From the NCBI GenBank assembly GCA_907163375.1, contig CAJQUW010002137.1:620001-684000 (forward strand): a stretch of 64,000 nucleotides of DNA. Direction: 5' to 3'. This document shows positions 50,481 through 62,000 of this stretch, piece by piece. The notes under the pieces were generated by a model. It worked only from the letters and a program-made list of their open reading frames with translations, searched no databases and was not told where the DNA came from. A program made the translations under genes and the position numbers. The first letter of the stretch is position 1; every line of letters starts with the position of its first letter. The DNA comes from Prostheceraeus crozeri (lineage: Eukaryota > Platyhelminthes > Polycladida > Euryleptidae).

Positions 50481-51446
50481 GATCAAAGCTGGCTACATAA
50501 ACATTCAGTCAGTGCCTTGCCACGGTGATATTTGAGAGAGATGTTTCGGCACCTTTACTAAATTTCCTGTTGTGTCACCAGAGTTTCTTAATTCACGCTT
50601 TGATTTGTAGCATATCTTTATAACGACTTTATCAATGACTTTTACAGCTTTGAAAATATATTTTCTTATCATCAAATTTATCTTGTTTTTTCCAATTAAC
50701 ATACACCTTATATACATGTGGATTTGTTGTGTAAACTACTCCATTGCTGTTGTCGATACATTTAGGACCCCATGCAACCCAGTAGCATCAACCATTGATG
50801 GCGCAAGAAGTTGTATACATGTAGACAATTGATGAATTTGCACTAGAATCCAGATAAAATGAGGAAGCTTTCCCTAATTCGGTCACAAAAGATGGTTATA
50901 TTAGACATACTCTGTATTTCCTTGTTCACAGGCTTATCAATCAATATATTTTTTAGTTGCAAATGATTTGCTTTACTTTTTGTATGGATTTCTATATTTT
51001 ATTATATCCATTCCAAAGAAAAGAGCAATCATGTTGCAGTTCCCTATTCCATACGCGTTTCAGAGCGTTGCAGTCTCCTTTGTCAATGGATTGATGCAAA
51101 ATATGCTAAAATCAATTTTATATGAGATGAAATGAATTGAACACTGCTAAAATGGCGTCAGATGGCAATGTACAGATGAAACAGAAAAAGGACAGACATG
51201 ACATTGCGTAGTTTGAATCCAATGACATAACTAAAGATTCAACAAAATTTGGGAGGTACCGTTTCTATTGTTTCGTAAATTATTATTGTTTTTAATGAGA
51301 ATCCATTTGAGAATCATGTGATCGTTGGTGCACACAGTGACTTTAAAATTCTTTCTCTCTAACGTGTGTGGATGAACCGATATTTCAGTGGGTACTGGGT
51401 ATAGAAATGAACTGTTTAGCTGAAGTTGACTAGAATGGAAATTTAC
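50481..51446. other. 3' flank of PLAC8 gene 1
   Basis: It probably contains the 3' UTR. No AATAAA was seen here. Confidence 0.4.
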
Positions 51447-51628
51447 TCAAGGCCGCGGCACATCCGAGGGAACTAAGTTGGGGCATGAATGACCGATTAG
51501 AAGTTTAGATTTACGCATGTGACTGATTCTAATCCAATGAAACAGTCGTTGATAAGTGTATCTAAGTGAGAATGCGTGCGATTTATGTGCCACCATTGTG
51601 CATTGCATGAACCTTAGCTTCCATTCTA
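51447..51628 (-). pseudogene. Possible C-terminal piece of a Penelope-like element left of Tc1 copy 2
   Basis: A minus frame reads ISHMRKSKLLIGHSCPNLVP and ends at a stop near 51447. It resembles the end of a Penelope GIY-YIG domain, where a basic segment is followed by a short C-terminal tail. It would continue the piece at 52942-53238 if the Tc1 element inserted between them. The match is weak. Confidence 0.35.
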
Positions 51629-52924
51629 CAGTCCGTTTCATAAAAAGTGGATCATCCTAAAATTTGACTAAATAAAACATAAGTATGATACAGAAAGCAT
51701 TTTTCATGTCATTTCATGTCCCTAATATATTTAAATGTCCTTATATAATCTGATAAGCTATGATACAGTAACGGTTCTTAAGAAGCTAATACTTTGTGGC
51801 CCTACCCTTATTGTCAATGACATTACCAATTCGTCTAGGCATTGATTCGATGATATCGTTGATTTTTGACTGATCTAACTTTCTCCACTCTCTTTTTAAC
51901 AGTGACGTAAGTTGTGATACGCCATCTGTAGGTAGTAGTGAACGACGAACGTTACGTTTTAGAATACTCCATTCATTTTCTATGGGATTCAGATCAGGAG
52001 AACGAGCTGGCCAAGATAATGTCCTAAGCCCTAATTGAGACTTGTATAAGTTGACTCTACTACTCCTGTGACACGTAGCATTGTCATCCATAAATAACCA
52101 CGTCGATGGATCACCAAGTTGATCTGTCATTTGGCCAATGTTCATTCGTAAAACATTCACATAGCGTTCAGAATTCATGGCTCCTTGCTGTATGTGAAGT
52201 TCAGAGCGGCCATTGGTCCAAATGCCAGCCAAAATCAGTAGAGTCGCACCACCTTGTACCCGGGGACGATGTAAATGTCTCGGAATTTCCTGATCAGATT
52301 TTATCCATAATCTCAATCGGCCATCACTATTCTTCAGACGGACTGATGCCTCATCAGACCAGACTACCCGATCCCATTGATTTCGCCAACTTTTGTGAAT
52401 GCGATCTCGTTATTGTTCATTTGTGCTTTGTATTGTTTTCAACCGGTAAGAGATAGATTTCTAGCTGAAAGCAATCAGGAGTGCTGCCAACACCACCGCA
52501 ACGAAGTCAGGAAGCTATGGAACATGAAGTCCAGTTAATCACATGTAGCAGTTACATTATTGTTGATGAATAATGGTGCTATACTGGCTCTGATTGACCG
52601 ATTTTCTTTATTTTTGTTTTGCTTGATAGCTTTTGGCTTGTAGAACAACATATTACATAACAAAGGAAACAAATGCAATTTTTTAAGAGTGACGTATGAT
52701 TTTGTGTAACATTGCTAAATGAAGATCAAATTATCTACTACTTTTTTTATCTATCACAGAAAAACAACTCAATATTCATGCTTGAAATTTCCAACAATGA
52801 TATTAGTAAGCACAACTGATATATCTTCCAAATTTCAGAGAAATTCGTTCAAGTTTGGCGGAGTTAGACAAAGTTGAAGTTAAGGCGATGTTTAAGGGTG
52901 ATCCATTTTTTATGAAACTATCTG
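51629..52924 (-). mobile_element. Tc1-like transposon, deleted copy 2 (keeps catalytic domain)
   Basis: It has the same ends as copy 1, in opposite orientation, flanked by TA (51627-51628 and 52925-52926). The minus strand gives WDRVVWSDEASVRLK (first D), RLRLWIKSDQEIPRHLHRPR, STWLFMDDNATCHRS (second D), SPDLNPIENEWSILKR (E, 34 residues later) and GRATKY at the stop (51786). The catalytic DD34E triad is complete, but the helix-turn-helix region is deleted: the sequence runs from cgcattcacaaaa straight to gttggcgaaatcaa. It lies between the two PLAC8 genes. Confidence 0.9.
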
Positions 52925-52941
52925 TAGATGTTTTATTGTTG

Positions 52942-53238
52942 TCATTTTCTTACTGGGTGCCCCTCAATGTGCTCTGCGATGCGAGTAATGAAATGTCTAG
53001 AAATCTCTCCGATATAGACACTTTCACATTGTCCACAGGTGTACGCACATGTACATTCTGATTTCAGGTCGTAGGGAATAGAAATACCTTTATTTCTAAA
53101 GAACAAACTGGTCTTCAACGTTTGAAAGATATCTTTTTCTTTATTCAAATTTTCTTTTTCAAAATTTGTGTGCCTCGCTCTCCGTGGTACGATGATTAAG
53201 TGCTTGGCACGCAAATCCCATATTGAAGCTGCTAGCAA
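52942..53238 (-). pseudogene. Penelope-like retroelement fragment with GIY-YIG core
   Basis: A 98-codon minus frame reads LKTSLFFRNKGISIPYDLKS, then CTCAYTCGQCESVYIGEISR and HFITRIAEH. These are the Cys pair, the YIG-like core and the R-x-x-EH of the Penelope GIY-YIG endonuclease. The reverse transcriptase part is absent. The right end of Tc1 copy 2 lies 18 bases beyond its 3' side. Confidence 0.7.
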
Positions 53239-53477
53239 CTTTGAAGCTTCATTTAATTATTTTCACAGATTGTTCGCAATTTGCTTTGAGGAATATTAAA
53301 CGTTTTTGAACTAAAAAAGCAAGTTAAATAAATGCGTTGAAGTATCAGGCAAATAGTAATCAAATGTAAAGGAGTATCCTGAAACTCAGGAAGACAGGAA
53401 GAGCCGGATATTGCACTGATCGAGAATATGGTTACGAGCTTTAGAATGCTCCTATGATGTAAACTAGAAGTTTTCTA

Positions 53478-55549
53478 GAACTGGAAAAAGAATATTTTGG
53501 TTTCGCTCTTGAATCGTACCCATAGAGTAAGTATATATAGGTAGAGTGTCGACTCAAAAAGTGTCTGCATATACAGTGAAAAATTTTATATGAAACAATT
53601 CAGGTTTTTACGGAGATTGCGTTCATGTGGTCCAAAAAATAATTGAGCAGTTTTTAAAAAATCTAAATTTTTACAAATTTATATACTACCGACATGATTA
53701 CTACCCTTTATAGGTAGTTTGAAACAAGCTGGATATCAAAAGGAATGAATATTCGCTAACAAGCATCTTAATTAAGCGGAAATTAAGCTGATGATCTAGG
53801 AAATTTTATGAACCACATTATCATGCAAGAACCTGCAAGCCTGCAAGGAAAAGTTGGGATTATATTGTGCTTCTTAACTGAGATGTCATGTTTGTAATTC
53901 AATTTTCAGTGGCATGATTTTATGATTCACAAGGCGTCATTTTTTGAGCGTGAATAGTTATGTGGAACCATTAACATTTTTTGAAGTTAATTATGATAAA
54001 TTTCCTTGAATGATGCTTTGCTCATTCAGTGGCAGCTTGTGATATGATCACGCTTAAGAAAATAATCTCATTATAATAAAGCTGAGGTTTTAGTAATGGT
54101 GACCATCGAATTGCTAATTCAACAACCTATATTGCATCTCCAAATTGACATGAAATGGAGGATTTGTGGAATGCTATTCCTTATTCTGTATTCTTATCAT
54201 GATTAGTCAGATTCGTGTTAATTTCTCCAAAAGTGTGGAAATTAGCATATCTCACAGGTGGCACTGGGTCTCGACTCATCTTTATTTAATGAAATCGAAA
54301 CTGTGTACACATTGGGGATTCAATAAATACTGAGTTGCTACTCTACCTAATATACCTACTCTATGATCGTACCTATGTGCAGGAAGAGAAGAAGGAAGAA
54401 CACTGGGTTTGGCCGAACATACTGCTATGAAACTTATAACCCTCTATAGTTTCTTGGAGAAATATATTCATGGACCGGTTTTTCACCACACATTCACTGT
54501 GCAAACGTTTACTGGAAAACGGACTGACTATGACTGGGACTATCGTTTCTGGTCGACGAGGCGTTCCACATGAAATGCGAAATGTGATCGCCAGGTTTTG
54601 TCTTCAGTCGACGTGTATGATCACAGGAACAGAATATCCATCGTGCCTACATAACATCCTACGTGCCTAAATGTAAGAAAAACGTTCTCATGATATCAGC
54701 AATGCACCAAACTCTTCGGGTCGATTCTCAACGTTCTGAACACAAGCCGGATGTCATTTTGGACTATAACGTCGGAAAAGGAGGTGTGGACTTGATGGAC
54801 TCGAGAATTGCTGATTTTTCATGCAAGCTAATGACTCCCAGGTGTCCTTTGATCTTCCTTTTCAACATGCTTGATATAAGTCTTTTGAATTCATTTCTAA
54901 TCATGGAAATGAATGGTTATAAACAAAGACGAAAGGTCTTCATCAAGACGGTGTCCGAAATTCTTGGAATAGAAAACATCGAAAGACGAAAAAATAATCC
55001 GAAGATCTATTCAAAACAAAAGAAGCATTCATGGTCTTCGGAATAAAGAAAGTGTGCGCGTACCCTGGCAGTCTTATGGCCCGAGAAAATGTCAAATTCG
55101 CGGTTGCAAAACTTCGACAAGAAGTAGGTGCTCCAAGTGTTGCCGACCTAAGTGTTGTGAACACAAAATCCAAATGTGTGCGGACTGTTTCTAACAGTGC
55201 ATATATTTCATAGTGAAGAAAATCATTTGCTGTTATGCAAGTGTAATATGCATGTAGGTCAAGCCTAACTTTTCTCGTAGACTCCAAAAGTTTCATGTTT
55301 CATGATTCACTAGTTTAATGTCAAGTTTTACACATGGATACATTGTACTTATCAGAATGTTCAATTGACTCTATTTGATCAGAATTTCCATGTTTTAATA
55401 CATACTTAGGAAGTATCTTAATTGCTCTTTACTTAATTGATCTTTAATTGCATTTTACTATTGCACGCTTAGTTTTGAATTCATCTAACATAAATGGGTT
55501 TAATTGAAGATAGACTGCATAGCCATGTAGTCTGTCGGTCAAATAAGGG
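53478..55549 (+). mobile_element. piggyBac transposon relic, 3' part, interrupted by a MITE
   Basis: Coding traces run YFGFALESY (up to the MITE at 53521-54365), then CAGREEGRTLGLAEHTAMKL, NIFMDRFFTTHSLCKRLLEN, LTMTGTIVSGRRGVPHEMRN, VPKCKKNVLMISAMH, YNVGKGGVDLMDS and PLIFLFNMLDISLLN. Last comes the Cys-rich C-terminal domain (KCQIRGCKTSTRSRCSKCC, CCEHKIQMCADCF, stop near 55187). This order is that of piggyBac transposases. Several frame changes and a gap before VPKCKK show it is dead. The right end is the inverse of ccctta at 55544-55549, followed by TTAA (55550-55553), the piggyBac target. The left end was not found. Confidence 0.85.
53521..54365. mobile_element. hAT-like MITE, family 1, copy 2, inserted in piggyBac
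   Basis: 845 bp, with ends catagagtaagtatatatag and inverse catagagtaggtatattagg. It is flanked by the perfect 8-bp repeat atcgtacc (53513-53520 and 54366-54373), which is part of the piggyBac coding sequence. It is colinear with 6065-6916. Confidence 0.92.
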
Positions 55550-55806
55550 TTAACCTGCGTAGCATGAGATATAACAGATTTGTCAAATATGTGGTTTTGC
55601 CTAGGGTTAGTACTGAAGTTCGGTGTTTCTTGATAGTCAGTTTAGTTGTTAAAAAAGTCAATGTTGATTGAATTAAAAAATCAAAACAACTGTCAAGTAA
55701 ACATTATAGTTGAATTAAAAAGGCCTGCTAAAATGTGCTGGAACAAAAAAGTCCAAAAGCGACCACAATCACATTGCCCTACAATTGAGCTGCTCCTTTG
55801 AGTAAA

Positions 55807-55812
55807 TTTATT
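55807..55812 (-). promoter_or_regulatory. Likely polyadenylation signal of PLAC8 gene 2
   Basis: AATAAA on the minus strand (tttatt on +) lies about 120 bases after the gene 2 stop, a usual 3' UTR distance for a compact last exon. Confidence 0.5.
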
Positions 55813-55932
55813 GGTATTCACTTAGATACGGAGTCCGGGGTTCTACAGATTATACTGTAAAATCAAAAGTCTGAATGATATTTCTAGTTCAGAAGCAATT
55901 CGTTGTAAAGCATAAAATTACAAACTCGTTAA

Positions 55933-56061
55933 TCACAGTTTGGTTGAGACGTCCAAGGGAGTGTTTTCTGTATATTCCACATAATCCATATCTCTCTTCA
56001 ATTGACATTGCGCGCAGCAGTAACACCAGACGGAGACGCAGCAATCATTGCACAAAGAACC
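55933..56061 (-). CDS. PLAC8 gene 2, last coding exon
   Basis: The acceptor gcatttcag is followed in phase 0 by 42 codons and a TGA stop. The exon opens GSLCNDCC and has YCCAQCQLKRDMDY, the PLAC8 ending. The C-terminal tail (VEYTENTPLDVSTKL) is longer than in gene 1. Confidence 0.9.
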   Translation of the reverse strand, partial: GSLCNDCCVSVWCYCCAQCQLKRDMDYVEYTENTPLDVSTKL

Positions 56062-59000
56062 CTGAAATGCACATTTGAATGAATGAATAAATCGTGAAAG
56101 ATTGTTAAATGTATATTCCAAATTTAATACTATTTTAACGGTGATCCATAAAGGACTTCCACAGCGTGGGGGAGGGGATTGGCAAGAGCAGACATTTGCG
56201 GACGTGTATGAGGGAGGGATCAAGTAAGATGCGGACGCACCCGCGAGCAAAGTCACTCACATACTGTGTAGATTAAGTTTTACGAATGCTGTTGAGTCCG
56301 CTGCGATCCGATAAAGCGAAAAGTAAGTATCTTGTTGGTATAAAATAACTATGTCAATTCGTCTGCTATCCTGCATTTTATCTATTCACAGTTGTCCTTC
56401 ATTCTCTTTATTTAGACGATGATCGGTCAGATCAGTAGTACGGGTAGCATATACGTGTGCAAATTGTTCATAAAATATAAATTCCACAAATGAAGTTAAC
56501 CTGTTTAGGATGGAAGACAGTTCGCCCTTGTTATTTTTATTCAACTGTTAAGTTTGCGCTAATTATCAACAGCATCAAGTGCCGAGGACGAGCTGTGCCC
56601 CTCATATTGAATCTGCGCCAGTTCGGCAGTTACGCTAGTTAATAATGTGACGAGCAGTGCATGCAACACGTGTGACATACGCTTTAGTAGGAGGGAGATC
56701 ATTTGATCGTCCCACTTTTACTTGTCATTCACAAGTAGGCCGAGAATTTTTATAGTTGTTATTTGAGAGAAGTTTCGACAGAGTTTGACACTGAATGCTG
56801 CACATTAGTTGAAATTGAAGGCAACTGTCAAAAAGTTAGCATCCACCAGATGCATCAATCGTCATGTTCATCCGTGTGCAATTTCATATTTCACTCCTAA
56901 AGATTTTCAAAACACAGATGCTTCATTTGAAAATTTTATTTGAGTATTCGATATTGTTTAATAGAAAGATGTCAAAATTTTTGAGAATATTTCTGATAGA
57001 AGTCGATTGGCAATCTGTCACTCATTCGAAAAAATTGATTTCGATTCCCGTTCTAGCGCAATTCTTTCGTTTCTTCGACAAAATCCATATCACGTTTGAG
57101 TTGAATTTGTGCGCAACAATAGCAGAAAGTGCTAGTGCAACAGTCATTCATCAAAGATCCCTAAAAGTCAAAGAGAAAGTTTTTTCAGTCGGAATTCATC
57201 GCATCCAAACTACTAGCCCAATCAATCAGCTCGTAAAGTTTAAAAACGGTTGAATTTAAGATAAACAGCATCCAGCAAAATTCTACAAAAGCGAAGATCA
57301 ATTTATTTTATTCCATTAATAAAATAGACTCATTATGTGACTAACAACTAGGAGATTTACTAGGCCTCATCAAACTTTGTAAGGTATGAAATTATGAGGT
57401 CTCAGCCAAGGGACATACAACCGCCTACTGTAACCCTTTGGCCATCGCGCCATCTGTTAAATGAGAATTAGCCGATGAGGACAGCAAGGTTTACTTTGTG
57501 TAGTTAAGTGACTACACAATTGAGAAGGAGAGCAGTGTGCTGTGGACCGACATTTGCTGAAATTTAATTAATTTATTTGCTGTGAGATGGTCAAAGTTGT
57601 TTGCCAAATGAGACCTTGTTGATTATTAAGAATTTGTTGAATAAAAAGAACAAAGCGCCTTTTGCTTTAATTTTTATGTATATATTAACTATTAATTACT
57701 ATATATGAGGCTACTAAGGCAATCAATTACGGATTACCGTACTTCATTATTTTGAGATCTATAATGTTTGCTTCTACCTTCAGAATTGTTTCCAATCTAC
57801 CATTTGAAATTATCAGAAAAGTCTCTTGCCGAAAATTTATCAAGTATCGGCCCATTGCATTTATCATTAAGTCGTCTGACTTTCCATCATGGAAATCCCA
57901 TGACGAAATAATTGCTTTCATTACCAATTATACCACTGAAATCGCCATTGGAATCATTATGACATCTATCTAGCTGTGAAATATCATCGATCTCTTTTAC
58001 AAATTTCGAAGCACCTTTTATATTTCTTCAACGACTGTTATTCTTTTCTACGGTTGTGTGAAAACTGGAATGATTTCCTTGCGCTCGCAGTGGTTGTTCA
58101 TTATTATCATTTAAGTGGGTTTCCAAAAGATATATATCAGCATGTAGTGCATCCTGCTATCATCGTAGTTATTACGTGATGAATGGAATGCGTGTCCGTT
58201 ATCATCTGCTTTGTGATAATTGTCTTGCTGTTCATGATAATTTGGTGCTGTAGGCCTGTTTCGGTCACTAAATTGGTTATCTTGCCATTGGAAATTTCTA
58301 GGACAACGGTATCGTGGTTAGGTACCGGATCTTGTCAATCAAAGGTGGAAAAAAACTTCCAGATCCGCGTCTGCATCCTCATCCTTAAAATCCCAAATCA
58401 ATTATCCGTATCCGATCCACATCCGTAGCATTTCTGAATTTTCGACACATATCCGCATCTGCGCTGTATTCGCACCGAATCCACAGCAGTAAAAAATTTC
58501 GAAATAATTCTTCGACTCGATCAGAATTAGATAGACTTAGTAAGGCCGTTTGTGATTTCGTGGATTTTACAACTGTAGGCTATACGTCCAATGAACAAAC
58601 GAAGAAACACATGCAAAATTACGAATAGCAAGCTTAGACTAGGCTGCATGTATACTAGCAATGTAACCCACTATCTTTTAAGATCGGTTTTCTGCATATG
58701 AATTGCTGTCATTACTGGCAGTGTGAACTTCATTACTGGTAGGACTCCTCGCGAAAAAAAGAAAGAAAAATGAAGAAATATGACCACTGGAAGAGAAGAG
58801 GAGGGAGTCTGGTGAATGCATTAACGGAAGGAGAGGTGTGCGCAAAGCTTAGAAGGGTAAGAGCACAACGAGAATGGGTTGACAACATCCGAGAATGGAG
58901 GGGAGGCATGGCAAAAGCAAGATCGACTGCCATCACGAAGAACGCCCACGGCTCTACACAGGGCTAGGGCTTGCGGAACTGAACTGGCAGTGTTCTAAAG

Positions 59001-62000
59001 GAGCCTCTTTAGGCATTTTGGATCATTAAAGCACAAAGACCATTGCTATCAAACGATCACTATCATCTCGCTCTACGTAGATGCATTTTCATAGGATAAC
59101 TGTCTAGATGTCGCCTTGCGTCGCAAACCTACAACTACTGCATGTTTCAAAACTTTTGGTCCTTCTTGGGAAGTATAAAACGGCGCATAGACGAGCAGAT
59201 GAAATGACCATCAACAAATAGCTGTTGTCTATGCTAGTCCCGCTTCAACAAAGCGAAAAGTCGGATTTTTGCGCTATTAACAATGTGAAGCCAAATCATA
59301 GCCAAATCTGTAGTCGACTTCAACAGTCGAATGGCCTGAAGTACAATCTGACATCTCCTCTCTGACACTGCGATAACAGACAAGCGGAAGTCGGGTAATA
59401 ATTGTAGAAGATTGATGCAGTACCGAAAATTATAGAATATTAATGAGACAGAGAAGATGAAGCAGAATATTTCAGCTTGACAGCATGTGCAATTAGTGTA
59501 GTACATCTGAAAATGTTTCAGTGCAAATGTAGCATTGCAACAGCATGTTAATTCAATATGCTGTTGCCAAAACTGTTTATATGTTATGTTATGTTGCGAA
59601 CCGTTTCTTAACCGTTGAAAATGATAAACTTACTCTCTATACATTGACAACAAGGGTCTGTCGCAATACATTGAATATCTAAAGAGAATGACAACTATTA
59701 CGTCAATAAAAGACACCAATACCTTTGATTCCCCGACCGCACTCGCCTGACACTGGAATCGAACCAAACTCCGCGGTGTAGATGAGCTCGCACCGTCTTC
59801 ACTAGGCCACGATGACGACATAAAAGGAATGCAAGTAAAGGCATTCGGATGTGGAGTTGGGAGTCATAAAAAATGCCACTACCGGAGTCGAAGTCAGATT
59901 TCTATCCTATTTCATCTTCATTGACTGAATCGGAGTCTCCAGGTAAGACATTTGTGTTAGCTTGACATCATCAAGTCTGATACTGTTAATAAATTCAAAC
60001 TCTTCATTCCTTCATGTCACATCAATAAAACCTACATATATTATCTAAGGGTCTGTCGCAAACACCCATGCATGATTCCCTGACAGCACTCGCCTGACCC
60101 AGGAATCGAACCGAAGTAGCACTGTCGACTTGGCTTAGTGAAGAACGTGCGAGCTCGTCGCCACCGCTGACTTCGGTGTGCGACACCAGTACTGCTTGAA
60201 CATTTGCCAGCAGGTCGTGGAACATTACTTGCTGAATTAGCGACATGCGATAAATTCTGATTGACGTCGTATGCAGCTTTCACAAAACGTTTCGGAACAC
60301 TAGCTGAAATAGAAAATTGTTGACATATTTGGCGAGTTCTTGTGAGTTATTAAGTACGCATGCTACTATCTGGATTTTATTAATTATTTAAGCATCAGTC
60401 ACTCATTTATGTGACATGTCCTAATCAGGGATGCCAAACCAGAACCACAGAAAAAATGCAGGTTCCGTCTCCAGGAAATAATCTGAGACTTGTAGTTAAC
60501 ACGCACTCGATTCAAATACAGTAAAAGGCTCTCCGATTCGCATAAAAAATGTATTCCATAATTGGTCACACTTGCATGCAGCTTCCAAATATGCTCGAAG
60601 TTTCAACTTTCGAAGCTTATCATAGATCTTATCAACACAAATTTCCCGTAGGTTCTTCTATCAATATGTTCAGTACACAACTCTGGCGAAATTGAATCAA
60701 GCTAACACACAGGCCCATAGCACACTTGTCGTTTCTAGAGAGGTTCAACGTCTGTATCGGATAGCGGATGTTTCCGGAGCGATGCACATTTGCAGAGCGT
60801 TTCCTATGAGAATAAGTAAATAACTCTATTAAACAGCCAATATTTTGTCCTATACCACGATCTGGAATATCGACTATCTTCGATTTCATTATCCACCTGA
60901 AAGAGTTTTCTTTTGCTTTTACTTTTAATAGATTATGCTCTGCCGCCCATTTAATATACGGCCGTAAATTCTTATGTCTTTAAAGACACTGTTATGCAAA
61001 TCTTCGGCGAAGTTAATAGATGATTGTATCAATTGAGACATCAATGTACTTTATTACTGCATTATGCGCAGATAGATCGGATGATGCAATGAAAAAATCT
61101 TACTCTCTATCGGATGAACGTTTTCAACCTTGGATTCACATGAAAAGCTCCTGAAGAACCTAGGTAACCAAGCATACTGTAGATGCATGGTGCTTGAAAT
61201 TCACTTTAATGCCTCCTTAATTGTAATTCTCTAACACAAGTAATGACGACCCGTGGAATGGAAGAGATGAAAATCAACTGAAGAGATAATTGCAATTAGA
61301 TAGTATAATGACTAAGACAATGAAAGCAGGTTTCACATCTCTAAGTTGGTAATTATAGCTATTTTAGTTGCTTTAAAACTACACGTATTACATGGGCCGC
61401 ATTGCCGGAACCAGAAATGGAAAACTGGATGAAATTTCTGAATACGTGTTAATAAGATGATTTATTGAAAAGATGGAAAAAATATGATCGTGATGTAAAA
61501 TTGTGGAACACGCTTTAGTGTTCCTACCTAGTGATAAAAGTAGAAACACGTCTTTCCCAAATCTTTCTTCTATTTTTCTTCAACCGGTTTCAATTGACGG
61601 TCAGATAACTGCCGTCAATCTTCGTCAGGAAGTTGTATAACAACCGGTTTCAATTGACGGTCAGATAACTGCCGTCAATTTTCGTCAGGAAGTTGTATAA
61701 GCTTCTTATACAACTTCCTGACGAAGATTGACGGCAGTTATCTGACCGTCAATTGAAACCGGTTGAAGAATAATAGAAGAAAGATTTGGGAAAGACGTGT
61801 TTTTACTTTTATCATTAACCTATTGAATCGCTAGTCAATCCGTCTTTTCGAGCTGTTTTCCTGAAATTGAATAATTTAGTGCTCCTAGTGTCATCGTATA
61901 AATTGACAAATCTGTCTCAGTGAGGCAGTGTAAAAAGTAAGGCGAGGGGTCAAGAAATTATACAACTGTTACTTTAGTTGTTATGTGTACACAACCTAAA

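Noticed and set aside
56864-57253. 129-codon + frame in the gene 2 intron
   Set aside because: Long for chance in AT-rich DNA, but no motif is seen and it is antisense to gene 2.
59730-59822. Possible tRNA gene on the minus strand (perfect B box)
   Set aside because: No convincing acceptor stem or anticodon arm, and the shared tail with 60049-60114 shows a SINE.
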